DNA from: Porphyrobacter sp.
Lineage (GTDB): Bacteria; Pseudomonadota; Alphaproteobacteria; Sphingomonadales; Sphingomonadaceae
Direction: 5' to 3'
Length of the DNA: 64,000 nt
Assembly: GCA_027531395.1 (NCBI GenBank)
Contig: JAPZRO010000004.1
Coordinates: 558,001 to 622,000 of the forward strand
The notes under the pieces are model-generated. The model did not search any database, had not been told where the DNA came from, and worked only from the letters and a program-made list of their open reading frames with translations. This document shows positions 51,053 through 60,013 of this stretch, piece after piece (the stretch's first letter is position 1; each line of letters starts with the position of its first letter). The position numbers and the translations under genes were made by a program.

Positions 51053-51772
51053 ACGCTCTACCCGGAGATGTTCCCCGGGCCGCTCGGGCACTCCATCGCG
51101 GGGCGCGCGCTCGCTGATGCCAAGTGGGCCTGCGAGACGGTGCAGATCCGCGACTTTGCCACCGACAAGCACCGCACCGTCGACGATACCCCCGCGGGCG
51201 GCGGGGCGGGCATGGTGCTGAAGTGCGATGTGCTGGCGCGGGCGCTCGACAGTGCACCGGCCGCCGGACGCCCCATCCTCGCCATGACCCCGCGCGGGAA
51301 ACCCATCACCCAGCAGCGCATCCGCGACCTCGCATCCGGCCCCGGCGTCATCATCCTGTGCGGCCGGTTCGAGGGGTTCGACGAGCGCCTGTTCGAGGCC
51401 CGGCCGGAAATCGAGCAGGTCAGCCTCGCCGACATCGTCCTCTCCGGCGGCGAGATGGCGGCGCTCACCATCCTTGACGCTTGCATTCGGCTGCTTCCCG
51501 GCGTAATGGGCGCGCCTTCCAGCGGCACCGAGGAGTCGTACGAAAACGGCCTCCTCGAGTATCCGCACTACACCCGACCTGTTGAATGGGAAGGGCGCAC
51601 GATCCCCGAAGTGCTGCGATCGGGGGATCATGCGAAGATCGCGGCGTGGCGCAAGCTGCAAAGCGAGAATGACACACGGTCACGCAGGCCGGACTTGTGG
51701 GAGCGCCATGAGGGTGCTCGGGTCCAGTCTGCCTCTGGCGCGCGGCGCAAAACTAAGGAACCGGACCAGTGA
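51029..51772 (+). CDS. trmD: tRNA (guanine(37)-N1)-methyltransferase
   Basis: A 247-residue SPOUT methyltransferase that makes m1G37 and prevents +1 frameshifting. The knot region has [19 protein letters not shown] and [20 protein letters not shown]; the [20 protein letters not shown] loop binds tRNA. Its stop overlaps the rplS GTG start by four bases. Its first 39-bp segment is half of a direct repeat. Confidence 0.96.
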   Translation: MTFAATILTLYPEMFPGPLGHSIAGRALADAKWACETVQIRDFATDKHRTVDDTPAGGGAGMVLKCDVLARALDSAPAAGRPILAMTPRGKPITQQRIRDLASGPGVIILCGRFEGFDERLFEARPEIEQVSLADIVLSGGEMAALTILDACIRLLPGVMGAPSSGTEESYENGLLEYPHYTRPVEWEGRTIPEVLRSGDHAKIAAWRKLQSENDTRSRRPDLWERHEGARVQSASGARRKTKEPDQ

Positions 51773-52137
51773 ACCTGATCCAGCAGATTGAAGCCGAAGA
51801 AATCGCCAAGTCCGGCAAGGACATCCCCGAATTCCGCGCAGGCGACACCGTCCGCGTCGGCGTGAAGGTGAAGGAAGGCAACCGCGAGCGCGTGCAGAAC
51901 TACGAAGGCGTCGTGATCGCCCGTTCGAACCGCGGCATGGGTTCCAACTTCACCGTGCGCAAGATCAGCTTCGGCGAAGGCGTCGAGCGCGTCTTCCCGC
52001 TCTACTCGCCGATCGTCGAGAGCATCACCGTGGTGCGTCGCGGCGTCGTGCGTCGCGCCAAGCTCTATTACCTGCGCGGCCGCACCGGCAAGAGCGCGCG
52101 TATCGCCGAGCGCAAGACCACCGCGCCCAAGGCGTAA
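51769..52137 (+). CDS. rplS: 50S ribosomal protein L19
   Basis: A 122-residue large-subunit protein at the subunit interface. It has [54 protein letters not shown] and the basic end [17 protein letters not shown]. It starts at a GTG inside the trmD stop (GTGA). Confidence 0.97.
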   Translation: MNLIQQIEAEEIAKSGKDIPEFRAGDTVRVGVKVKEGNRERVQNYEGVVIARSNRGMGSNFTVRKISFGEGVERVFPLYSPIVESITVVRRGVVRRAKLYYLRGRTGKSARIAERKTTAPKA

Positions 52138-52159
52138 GCCTTTCGGCCATCCATTTGCG

Positions 52160-52192
52160 AAGGGCGGTCCCGCAAGGGGCCGCCCTTTTCGT
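52160..52192 (+). terminator. Terminator of the ffh-rplS run
   Basis: AAGGGCGG(T)CCC-GCAA-GGGGCCGCCCTT followed by TTCGTTT, 22 bases after the rplS stop. Confidence 0.85.
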
Positions 52193-52214
52193 TTGTGCCC
52201 CTTGCCATTCCGCA

Positions 52215-52268
52215 TCGTGATTGCGAGGAGCGACACTGCGCCGCCCTTCCGGCGGCTCGCAATGACGA
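52215..52268. repeat. Short palindrome of the TCATTGCGAG family
   Basis: TCGTGATTGCGAGGAGC and its inverse GGCTCGCAATGACGA flank a short GC-rich centre. The arms match those of the longer element at 20521-20631. It lies between the rplS terminator and the S9 peptidase start. Confidence 0.75.
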
Positions 52269-52280
52269 GGTGAGCTTTGG

Positions 52281-54518
52281 ATGCGTTCGGTTCTTGCTGC
52301 GGTTGCCCTCTCTCTTTCGACCTGTCTGACCGCTCCGGCCTTGGCGGAGGACACCATGGCGGTTGAAGCCCCCACGCTCTCCTTCGAGCGCGTCTTTGCC
52401 TCGCCCGGCCTCGATGGCCCCGCGCCGCGGCAGGTGCGGCTCTCGCCCGACGGGCGCTATCTCACCCTGCTGCGCAACCGCGCCGATGATCGCGACCGCT
52501 ATGACCTGTGGGGCTACGACATCGAGACCCGCGAGTGGCGGATGCTGGTGGATTCGCTGGCGCTGGGTTCGGGCCGCGAGCTGTCCGAAGACGAGAAGAT
52601 GCAGCGCGAACGCGCGCGGGTCGCGGGGCTCAAGGGCATCATCACCTATCAATGGGCGAGCGACGGGGCGGGCGTGCTGGTGCCGCTCGACGGCGATCTC
52701 TACCTTGCGCGGCTCGACGGCACCGTCACCCGCCTGACCGACACCGAGGGCACCGAACTCAACCCCAAGCTGTCGAGCAAGGGCGGCTATGTCTCCTTCG
52801 TGCGCGACCGGCGGCTGTGGGTCGGCCCGGTGGGCAGCGAAGCCCAGCCGATCACCCCGGCAGGCGAGGCCGAGACGATCCGCTGGGGCGAGGCCGAATT
52901 CGTCGCGCAGGAGGAAATGGCGCGGCTCCAGGGCTACTGGTGGTCGCCCGACGACAGCCGCATCGTGGTTCAATGCACCGATGAAGCCAGCGTCGGCATC
53001 GTCACCCGCGCGGCGATCGGCGCCAAGGGCACCAAGGTGTTCGACCAGCGCTATCCCGCCGCTGGCACCGACAATGCCGTGGTCGAGCTCTACGTGATGA
53101 ACCCCGATGGCAGCGCGAGCGTGAAGGTCGATCTCGGGCTCGATCTCGATATCTATGTCGCGCGCGTCGACTGGGCGCCGGACGGCAGCGCGATCTATGT
53201 CCAGCGGCAGGACCGCGCGCAGACGAAGATCGACGTGCTCAGGGTCGATCCGGCGACGGGCGCGAGCACGATCTGGTTCACCGAGAGCGCCGCGCGGCCT
53301 GACTACTGGGTCAACCTCAGCGACAACTACCGCTTCCTCAAGGACGGCAGCCTGCTGTGGTGGTCCGAGCGCGACGGCTACGGGCATTTCTACCGCTTTG
53401 CCGGCGGGCAGTGGCAGCAGCTCACCAGCGGCACCTCGCCCACCACCACCCTGGTCGGCGTGGACGAGGAGGCGGGGACCTTCACCTATCAGGCGACCGA
53501 GGGCGTCCTCACCCAGCAGATCTACCGTGCGCGTATCGACGGGACGGGCGAGCCCGAGTTGCTCACTGATCCCGCCTTCACCAACTCTGCCAGCATGGAT
53601 GGCAAGGGGCGGCTGCTCTACGTCACCCGCTCCAGCCCCAACCAGCCGCCGCAGTCCTATCTGGCGACGCCGGACGGCAAGCAGGTCGCGTGGATCGAGG
53701 AAAACCGCGTCGAGGGCGAACACCCCTATGCGCCTTTCGTGAGCTCCCACGTGACGCCCGAATTCGGGACCATCGCCGCCGAGGACGGCACGCCGCTCCA
53801 CTGGATGATGCTGAAGCCGAAGATGGAGCCGGGCAAGCGCTATCCGGTGTTCTTCCAGCACTATGGCGGCCCCGGTCCGCAGACCGTGACCAAAGGCTGG
53901 GGCGGTGCGCTCGCGCAGGCGGTAGTCGACAAGGGCTACATCTTCTTCCAGCTCGACAACCGCGGTTCGGCCAATCGCGGGGTGGACTTCGAACAGCCGC
54001 TCTACCGCGCGATGGGTGGGGCCGAGGTGCGCGACCAGAAGGCCGGGGCGCAGTTTTTGAAGGCGCTCGACTTCGTCGATCCCGACAAGATTGCGACCTA
54101 TGGCTGGTCCTATGGCGGCTACATGACGCTCAAGATGCTGGAAGCCGATCCGGGCCTCTATGCCGCGGGCATTTCCGGTGCGCCGGTGACCCGCTGGGAG
54201 CTCTACGACACCCACTACACCGAGCGTTACATGGGGAACCCTCGCGAAGTGCCCGAGGCTTACGAGAAGGCCAGCGCCATTCCCGATGCGACCAAGATCG
54301 CCGATCCGCTGCTGCTGATCCACGGCATGGCGGACGACAATGTGGTGTTCGAGAACTCCTCGGAACTGATCGGCGTGTTGCAGGAAAACAACCTGCCGTT
54401 CGAGATGATGCTCTACCCCGGCTACACCCACCGCGTGTCGGGCGAGAAGATCGGCCCGCACGTGTGGAACAGCATCTTCCGCTTCCTTGAACGCCACGGG
54501 GTGACGCCGCCCAAGTGA
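52281..54518 (+). CDS. S9B-type prolyl oligopeptidase (dipeptidyl peptidase IV-like)
   Basis: A 745-residue exported serine peptidase. A signal peptide (SVLAAVALSLSTCLTAPALA) is followed by a DPPIV N-terminal beta-propeller, with the substrate N-terminus site EFVAQEEMARLQGYWW (the Glu-Glu pair is diagnostic of DPPIV), and the alpha/beta hydrolase domain. The catalytic Ser is in YGWSYGGYMT, Asp in GMADDNVVFENS, His in YPGYTHRVSG. It should cleave X-Pro dipeptides in the periplasm or outside the cell. It stands alone, with its own hairpin terminator. Confidence 0.92.
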   Translation: MRSVLAAVALSLSTCLTAPALAEDTMAVEAPTLSFERVFASPGLDGPAPRQVRLSPDGRYLTLLRNRADDRDRYDLWGYDIETREWRMLVDSLALGSGRELSEDEKMQRERARVAGLKGIITYQWASDGAGVLVPLDGDLYLARLDGTVTRLTDTEGTELNPKLSSKGGYVSFVRDRRLWVGPVGSEAQPITPAGEAETIRWGEAEFVAQEEMARLQGYWWSPDDSRIVVQCTDEASVGIVTRAAIGAKGTKVFDQRYPAAGTDNAVVELYVMNPDGSASVKVDLGLDLDIYVARVDWAPDGSAIYVQRQDRAQTKIDVLRVDPATGASTIWFTESAARPDYWVNLSDNYRFLKDGSLLWWSERDGYGHFYRFAGGQWQQLTSGTSPTTTLVGVDEEAGTFTYQATEGVLTQQIYRARIDGTGEPELLTDPAFTNSASMDGKGRLLYVTRSSPNQPPQSYLATPDGKQVAWIEENRVEGEHPYAPFVSSHVTPEFGTIAAEDGTPLHWMMLKPKMEPGKRYPVFFQHYGGPGPQTVTKGWGGALAQAVVDKGYIFFQLDNRGSANRGVDFEQPLYRAMGGAEVRDQKAGAQFLKALDFVDPDKIATYGWSYGGYMTLKMLEADPGLYAAGISGAPVTRWELYDTHYTERYMGNPREVPEAYEKASAIPDATKIADPLLLIHGMADDNVVFENSSELIGVLQENNLPFEMMLYPGYTHRVSGEKIGPHVWNSIFRFLERHGVTPPK

Positions 54519-54520
54519 GT

Positions 54521-54545
54521 GGTGCAGGCCGAATAGGTCTGCACC
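54521..54545 (+). terminator. Hairpin after the S9 peptidase gene
   Basis: GGTGCAGGCC-GAATA-GGTCTGCACC, three bases past the stop. There is no T tract, so it may work with Rho or as a 3' stabiliser. Confidence 0.5.
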
Positions 54546-54558
54546 GCGCTCTTAGCAG

Positions 54559-54586
54559 TTGCGCTCGGGGCAAGGGTCGCTATCTC
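54559..54586 (+). promoter_or_regulatory. Possible asd promoter
   Basis: TTGCGC, a 16-base spacer and TATCTC, 30 bases before the GTG start of asd. The match is moderate. Confidence 0.3.
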
Positions 54587-54615
54587 GCAGCTGCGAAATG
54601 ATAGGAGAATGCCAA

Positions 54616-55641
54616 GTGGGTTACCGGGTGGCAGTGGTCGGCGCGACCGGCAATGTCGGGCGCGAAATGATGCAGGTCCTCGCCGAGCGCGATTTCCCGT
54701 GCGACGAAGTCGCCGCGGTCGCCTCGCCGCGTTCGACCGGCACGGAAGTCGAATTCGGCGACACCGGCAAGATGCTCAAGTGCAAGAACATCGAGCATTT
54801 CGATTTCACCGGCTGGGATATCGCCCTGTTCGCGGCAGGCTCGGGCCCGGCCAAGGAATATGCCCCCAAGGCGGCCGCCGCCGGTTGCATCGTGATCGAC
54901 AACTCGTCGCTCTACCGCATGGACCCCGACGTGCCGCTGATCGTGCCGGAAGTGAACCCCGACGCGATCGACGGCTATACGGCGCGCAACATCATCGCCA
55001 ACCCCAACTGCTCGACCGCGCAGCTGGTGGTGGCCCTGAAGCCGCTCCACGATGCCGCGACGATCAAGCGCGTGGTGGTGAGCACCTACCAGTCGGTCTC
55101 CGGCGCGGGCAAGGCGGGCATGGACGAGCTGTTCCAGCAGAGCCGCGCGATCTTCGTCGGTGATCCGGTGGAACCGCAGAAGTTCACCAAGCAGATCGCC
55201 TTCAACGTCATCCCGCATATCGACAGCTTCCTCGACGATGGTTCGACCAAGGAAGAATGGAAGATGGTGGTCGAGACCAAGAAGATCCTCGATCCGAAGA
55301 TCAAGCTGACCGCGACCTGCGTGCGCGTGCCGGTGTTCGTGGGCCACTCGGAAGCGGTGAACATCGAGTTCGAGAACGAGATCAGCGCGCAGCAGGCCAT
55401 GGACATCCTGCGCGAGGCGCCCGGCGTGATGCTGGTCGATAAGCGCGAGGACGGCGGCTACATCACGCCGGTGGAATGCGTCGGCGATGCCGCGACCTTC
55501 GTCAGCCGCGTGCGCGAGGACCCGACGGTGGAGAACGGCCTGACGCTGTGGTGCGTCTCGGACAACCTGCGCAAGGGCGCGGCCTTGAACGCGGTGCAGA
55601 TCGCCGAACTGCTCGGCCGCCGGCACCTGAAGAAGGGCTAG
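54616..55641 (+). CDS. asd: Aspartate-semialdehyde dehydrogenase
   Basis: A 341-residue NADPH enzyme reducing aspartyl phosphate to the semialdehyde in Lys/Thr/Met and diaminopimelate synthesis. The NADP loop is VAVVGATGNVGREM, the catalytic cysteine C132 is in ANPNCSTAQL, and the substrate histidine is in FVGHSEAVNIEF. The start is set at GTG 54616 because GGAG lies eight bases before it and VGYRVAVVGATG is the usual opening; ATG 54598 would sit upstream of that ribosome site. Confidence 0.95.
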   Translation: MGYRVAVVGATGNVGREMMQVLAERDFPCDEVAAVASPRSTGTEVEFGDTGKMLKCKNIEHFDFTGWDIALFAAGSGPAKEYAPKAAAAGCIVIDNSSLYRMDPDVPLIVPEVNPDAIDGYTARNIIANPNCSTAQLVVALKPLHDAATIKRVVVSTYQSVSGAGKAGMDELFQQSRAIFVGDPVEPQKFTKQIAFNVIPHIDSFLDDGSTKEEWKMVVETKKILDPKIKLTATCVRVPVFVGHSEAVNIEFENEISAQQAMDILREAPGVMLVDKREDGGYITPVECVGDAATFVSRVREDPTVENGLTLWCVSDNLRKGAALNAVQIAELLGRRHLKKG

Positions 55642-55651
55642 GGCCGCAGCC

Positions 55652-56272
55652 ATGCCGCCGCTGGCTCGGGCGCAAGTCTGGATGCTGGCGGCGGTGGCTT
55701 TGGGCGTGCCGCTGAGTGCCTGGGGCGCGCTCTATCCGGGCAACACCTGGCTGCAGGTCGGCCCGGTGGCGCTCGGCCTGCCGCTTGCGTGGCGCACGCT
55801 GCGCCGCTCGCCGATCAGCAATCTCTCCGCCGGGTGCATGACCGCCTTCGTGCTGCTGCACCTGCTGGCGGCGCGCTGGTCCTACAGCTTTGTCCCCTAC
55901 GAGGACTGGCTGGGCGACGGGATAAGTGCGGCCCTCGCTTTCGAGCGGAACATGTTCGACCGGCTGGTGCATTTTGCCTTCGGGGTGCTGGCCATGCCGC
56001 CGATGATCGAACTGGGGGTGCGTTACTGGAGCCTCACCCGCCGCATGGCGCTGGCCTTCGGGGTGATGTTCGTGCTGGCGGTGGGCGGGCTTTACGAGAT
56101 CTTCGAATGGTCGCTGACCCTCGCGCTCGCGCCCGAGGATGCCGGGGCCTATAATGGCGAACAGGGCGACATGTTTGACGCGCAGAAAGATATGGCGCTA
56201 GCCGGATTGGGCGCGCTGCTGGCGCTGCCACTGGTGCGACGCGCAGGCTGGTGGAAAGGGATACCGCGATGA
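55652..56272 (+). CDS. DUF2238 (YjdF-like) membrane protein
   Basis: A 206-residue inner-membrane protein with five to six hydrophobic segments. The block HLLAARWSYSFVPYEDWLGD, then NMFDRLVHFAFGVL and LYEIFEWSLTLALAPEDAGA, ending in a GDMFDAQKDMALAGLGALL stretch, is characteristic of DUF2238/YjdF. The function is unknown. It follows asd by ten bases. Confidence 0.82.
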   Translation: MPPLARAQVWMLAAVALGVPLSAWGALYPGNTWLQVGPVALGLPLAWRTLRRSPISNLSAGCMTAFVLLHLLAARWSYSFVPYEDWLGDGISAALAFERNMFDRLVHFAFGVLAMPPMIELGVRYWSLTRRMALAFGVMFVLAVGGLYEIFEWSLTLALAPEDAGAYNGEQGDMFDAQKDMALAGLGALLALPLVRRAGWWKGIPR

Positions 56273-56841
56273 CGAAAGGTTTGGCTCTCCTGATGCTCGC
56301 CGGTGCGCTGGCTCTGGCAGGCTGCGACAGCGGGGGCGTGCCTTCTCCCTCCGAAAGGCTCGAAGGCAAGACGGGCGAGGCGCCCGTCGCGGCCAATGCC
56401 GTCGAACTTCGGCCCGAGGGGCTGGTTGCGGGGTCCGAGGCTTTCTTCTTCGCGGCAGGCCAGAAAGAGGTCGAAGCCGCGCTTGCCAAGGCGCTGGGTG
56501 CCGCCTTGCGCAGCGGCTCAAACCCCGAATGCGGGGCAGGGCCGGTGCGTTTCACCGATTTTCCCGGCGGGCTGACCGTGCATTTCCAGGAAGACCGCCT
56601 CGTCGGCTGGAACTGGCACCTCGCGCAGGACGGCGACACGCCGGCGAGCGGGACGGTGAAGCTGGCAGGCGAGGTGCAGGTCGGCACGGCGCGCAGCGTG
56701 GTCGAGGCCGCGCCCGGCTTCGCGCCGGTCGAAGGCAGCACGTTGGGCGAGGAATTCGCGCTTGGCGAAGCCATCGGCGGGTTCATCACCGCCGACAAGG
56801 TGGAGATGCTGTACGCCGGAACCCAGTGCTTCTTCCGATAG
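56269..56841 (+). CDS. Hypothetical lipoprotein
   Basis: A 190-residue protein with a lipoprotein signal peptide (TKGLALLMLAGALALAGC, lipobox LAGC). The mature part has GLVAGSEAFFFAAGQKEVEA and two cysteines (NPECGAG and GTQCFF). No family is recognised. The ATG overlaps the DUF2238 gene stop (ATGA), so the pair is coupled. It converges with the efflux genes six bases on. Confidence 0.7.
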   Translation: MTKGLALLMLAGALALAGCDSGGVPSPSERLEGKTGEAPVAANAVELRPEGLVAGSEAFFFAAGQKEVEAALAKALGAALRSGSNPECGAGPVRFTDFPGGLTVHFQEDRLVGWNWHLAQDGDTPASGTVKLAGEVQVGTARSVVEAAPGFAPVEGSTLGEEFALGEAIGGFITADKVEMLYAGTQCFFR

Positions 56842-56847
56842 GCGAAG

Positions 56848-58425
56848 CTACTCCGACAGCGCCACCGGCCCGGCCGGCGCGGCGTTGCGGCGCATCAGCA
56901 GCGTCAGCGGGGCGGCAGCGAGCGTGATCCACATCATCAGCCAGAAATCGTCGACATAGGCGATCATCGCCGCCTGCCGGTTCACCTCGGCATCGATCAC
57001 GCTCATCGCGGTGTCGCCGAGCGCCTGGAAGCGGTCGACGGTCGAGACATCGACAAGGCTCCCCGTGGCGGCGGTGATATTGGCGCCGAGATCGGAATGG
57101 CTGGTCTGGATGTTGCGGGCGAGCAGCACCGTCATCCACGAAATCCCCGCCGAGGCGCCCAGCGAGCGGAACAGGTTGAGCAGGCTCGACCCGTCGGTGC
57201 GCAGGCGCGGGGAGAGCGTGGCAAAGGCGCTCACCTGCAAGGGGATGAACACCAGCCCCATGCCGAGCCCCTGCAGCAACCCGCTGATGATGACGTGCAT
57301 CTCGTCCACCTCCAGCGACCAGTGCGCCATCTGCCACAGCGACCAGGCGCAGATCAGGAATCCGCTCGCCACCACCGGACGCGCGTCGATCCCGCGACGC
57401 ATCATCAGGCCGGAGAGCTGCATCGAGATCAGCACGCCCACCCCGCGCGGCATCAGCACGATGCCGGTGTCGATCACGCCGTAGCCGAACAGGTTCTGCA
57501 GCATCGGCGGCAGCAGCGCCATCACCGCGAACATCACGATCCCGGTCACCACCATGAAGCCGAGCGCGAGCGCGAAGTTGCGGTCGGCGAACAGCGCGCG
57601 CTCGAACATCGGGGCCTTGGCGGTGGCGAAGTGGATCACCACCATCCATGTCGCCGAGAGGGTGATGAGCAGATAGGCCCAGATCTCGGCCGAGGCGAGC
57701 CAGTCCTCCTGTTGCCCGCGGTCGAGCATCAGCTGGAAGGCGGTCAGCGCCAGCGCCAGCAGTACGAAGCCGGCGATGTCGAAGCGCCGCGCGCGCTGCG
57801 GCCGGCGCGGCAGGTAGGCGATCAGCGCTGCGAGCGAGAGCGCGCCCACCGGCAGGTTGACGAAGAACACCCAGCGCCAGTTGGCGGTCTCGGTCAGCCA
57901 GCCGCCGAGGATGGGGCCGAGGATCGGGCCGATCATGATCCCCATGCCCCACACCGCCATGATCTGCGGATGGCGCGAGGGCCGGGTGGCATCGAGCATG
58001 AAGGACTGGCTGAGCGGCGCGATGAAGGCCCCAGCGACGCCCTGCAGCGCGCGGAAGATCACCATCTCCTCCAGGTTCTGCGCCAGCCCGCACAGCATCG
58101 AGGCAAGGATGAAGCCCGCGACCGAACCGATGAACAGCCGCCGTGCGCCGATCCGGTCGGCCAGCCAGCCGGTGATTGGCAGGGCCACGGCCGAGGCGAT
58201 GATGTAGCTGGTCAGCACCCAGGTCACGGTGTCGACCGTCGCGCCCAGCGAAGACTGCATGTGCGGCAGCGCGACATTGGCGATGGTGGTGTCGAGGATC
58301 TGCAGCAGCGAGGCCGCCATCACCCCGACGATCATCAGCGGATAGTTGCGGGTTTCAAGCTCGGCGGCGTCGGCCAGCGGCGGCGCGGGCGCGGCGTTTG
58401 GCGCAGGCGCGGCAGCGCTCGCCAT
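56848..58425 (-). CDS. DHA2 family drug efflux permease (EmrB-like)
   Basis: A 525-residue major-facilitator exporter with 14 predicted helices. The family blocks are LQILDTTIANVALPHMQSSL (motif D1), GWLADRIGARRLF (motif A) and GIMIGPILGPILGGWL (motif C, antiporter). With an EmrA-like partner and an outer-membrane channel it forms a tripartite pump for hydrophobic toxicants. No TolC-type gene is in this operon. The gap to emrA is one base. Confidence 0.92.
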   Translation of the reverse strand: MASAAAPAPNAAPAPPLADAAELETRNYPLMIVGVMAASLLQILDTTIANVALPHMQSSLGATVDTVTWVLTSYIIASAVALPITGWLADRIGARRLFIGSVAGFILASMLCGLAQNLEEMVIFRALQGVAGAFIAPLSQSFMLDATRPSRHPQIMAVWGMGIMIGPILGPILGGWLTETANWRWVFFVNLPVGALSLAALIAYLPRRPQRARRFDIAGFVLLALALTAFQLMLDRGQQEDWLASAEIWAYLLITLSATWMVVIHFATAKAPMFERALFADRNFALALGFMVVTGIVMFAVMALLPPMLQNLFGYGVIDTGIVLMPRGVGVLISMQLSGLMMRRGIDARPVVASGFLICAWSLWQMAHWSLEVDEMHVIISGLLQGLGMGLVFIPLQVSAFATLSPRLRTDGSSLLNLFRSLGASAGISWMTVLLARNIQTSHSDLGANITAATGSLVDVSTVDRFQALGDTAMSVIDAEVNRQAAMIAYVDDFWLMMWITLAAAPLTLLMRRNAAPAGPVALSE

Positions 58426-58426
58426 G

Positions 58427-59497
58427 TCAGCGCTTGGCCGGCTGGCCGGTGAACACCGTCACTTCGCTCGACAGCCCGGCGATCAGCGGGCGCGGGCTCT
58501 CGCCCTCGAGCGCGATCCGCACCGGCACGCGCTGCGTCACCTTGACCCAGTTGCCGGTCGCGTTCTGTGCGGGCAGCACCGAGAACTCCGCGCCCGTGCC
58601 CGCGCCGATGCTGGCGACCCGGCCCTTGAGGACGAGATCGGGATAGGCATCGAAGCGCACCTCGGCGCGCTGGCCGACCGCCATGTCGGCGAGGTCGGTC
58701 TCCTTGAAATTGGCTTCGACATAGGTCGATCCGGCGCGCACCAGCGTCAGCACGGGCAGGTTGGGGACGACCTGCTGGCCCAGCTGGAGCCGCTCGGCCT
58801 GCGCGATGCGGCCTGCGGCGGGCGCGCGGACCTCGGTGCGGCGCAACGACAGCTCGGCATTGGCGCGCTGGGCCTGTGCGGCGGCAACCTGCGGATTGAC
58901 CCCGGGCACCGCCGCGCCGGTCGCAAGCCGCGCGCGCGCCTCGCGCTGGCGGTCCTCGGCCTGCCGCACCGCCTCGCGCGCCTGCACCACGGCCTGTTCG
59001 GCGGCCTCGTAATCGGCCTTGGTCGAGAAACCCTTGTCGCGCAGCGCCTTGACCCGCTCGAAGCGCGCCTGCGCAAAGGCGACATCGCTGCGCGCGGCCT
59101 CGATATCGGTGCCGGTGAGCTCGGAGGCGTTGCTGAGCGCGATGACATTCGCCTGCGCCCCCGCGATCGCGGCATCGGCCTCGGCCAGTTGCAGCCGAAA
59201 GGGCTCGGGATCGATGCGGAACAGGATGTCGCCCGCGGCTACCCGCGAGCCGTCCTTCACCAGCACTTCGACGATCCGCCCGCCGACTTCGGCGCTGACG
59301 GCAACCATGTCCTGCTTGATATAGGCATTGTCGGTCGAGACCTTGCCCGCAAGGCTCTGCCAGTAGAGAAACGCGCCCGCGACCAGCGCCAGCGGCACGG
59401 CAAGCATCAGTGCCCAGCGCCCCCACGGACGCCGCGCCGTGGCGGAGGGGGCCTCGCTGGCGGCCTCACGGGTGATGGCGGGATCGGCTTCAGCCAT
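58427..59497 (-). CDS. HlyD/EmrA-family membrane fusion protein
   Basis: A 356-residue periplasmic adaptor: one N-terminal helix (WALMLAVPLALVAGAFLYW), a biotinyl-lipoyl half motif (VSAEVGGRIVEVLVKDGSRV), an alpha-helical hairpin (about 110-200), and the second lipoyl half (TEVRAPAAGRIAQAERLQLG). It links the EmrB-like permease to an outer-membrane channel. Its ATG overlaps the MarR gene end by eight bases. Confidence 0.92.
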   Translation of the reverse strand: MAEADPAITREAASEAPSATARRPWGRWALMLAVPLALVAGAFLYWQSLAGKVSTDNAYIKQDMVAVSAEVGGRIVEVLVKDGSRVAAGDILFRIDPEPFRLQLAEADAAIAGAQANVIALSNASELTGTDIEAARSDVAFAQARFERVKALRDKGFSTKADYEAAEQAVVQAREAVRQAEDRQREARARLATGAAVPGVNPQVAAAQAQRANAELSLRRTEVRAPAAGRIAQAERLQLGQQVVPNLPVLTLVRAGSTYVEANFKETDLADMAVGQRAEVRFDAYPDLVLKGRVASIGAGTGAEFSVLPAQNATGNWVKVTQRVPVRIALEGESPRPLIAGLSSEVTVFTGQPAKR

Positions 59498-59933
59498 TGA
59501 TCGCCTCCGGCTGGCGGGCGGCGGCGAGATTGGTCGAGATCCGTTCGAGCAGCGCGGCAAAGGTCGCGCGTTCATCCGCGTCGAAACCCTCCAGCATGTC
59601 TTCGAACAGGCATTCGACCGTCGCCCGAAGGCGGGTGACGATGCCGCGGCTCTTGTCGGTGAGGTGCAGGATACGCGCGCGCCGGTCGGCGGGATCGCTC
59701 TGGCGTTCGAGCCAGCCGGCTTCCTCCAGCCGGTCGATGATGCGGGTCAGCGTGATCGGCTCGATTTCCAGCTGTTCGGCATGGAAGGCCTGATTTTCAT
59801 TGGGATTGTGTTCAAGCGAGAGCAGCAGCCGCGCCTGCGGGGCGGTGAGGCCGAGCGAGCGCACGCGCTCGTCGAACAGGCGGCGCAGCTGGCGCGAATT
59901 GGCGGCGATTCGGTAGCCGGTCTCGATACTCAT
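59490..59933 (-). CDS. MarR family transcriptional regulator
   Basis: A 147-residue winged-helix regulator: LGLTAPQARLLLSLEHNPNE, recognition helix EIEPITLTRIIDRLEEAGWL, and wing RQSDPADRRARILHLTDKS. It leads the marR-emrA-emrB operon and probably represses it until a phenolic or lipophilic ligand binds. The ATG at 59933 is chosen because the promoter lies directly upstream; an earlier frame start would be inside the promoter. Confidence 0.9.
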   Translation of the reverse strand: MSIETGYRIAANSRQLRRLFDERVRSLGLTAPQARLLLSLEHNPNENQAFHAEQLEIEPITLTRIIDRLEEAGWLERQSDPADRRARILHLTDKSRGIVTRLRATVECLFEDMLEGFDADERATFAALLERISTNLAAARQPEAING

Positions 59934-59940
59934 GCGTGCA

Positions 59941-59969
59941 CTTATAATAAGCAGGCTTATCATTCTCAA
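59941..59969 (-). promoter_or_regulatory. Promoter and operator of the marR-emrAB operon
   Basis: Minus strand: -35 TTGAGA (59964-59969), a 17-base spacer, -10 TATAAG (59941-59946). The spacer holds the palindrome ATAAGC-CT-GCTTAT (59947-59960), a likely MarR binding site. The ATG at 59933 lies seven bases after the -10, so the transcript is probably leaderless. Confidence 0.6.
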
Positions 59970-60013
59970 GCCCGCTCTGGCCCCGCCGCGCGAACCGCGC
60001 TAGCTGTGCTTGC

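Noticed and set aside
52068..54497. Open minus-strand frame of about 800 codons opposite the S9 peptidase
   Set aside because: The peptidase on the plus strand has all catalytic motifs; the antisense product has no motif and no signal or start site.
57097..58452. Plus-strand frame opposite the EmrB-like gene
   Set aside because: The His/Arg/Gln-rich product is a typical antisense artefact; the minus strand encodes a clear 14-helix transporter.
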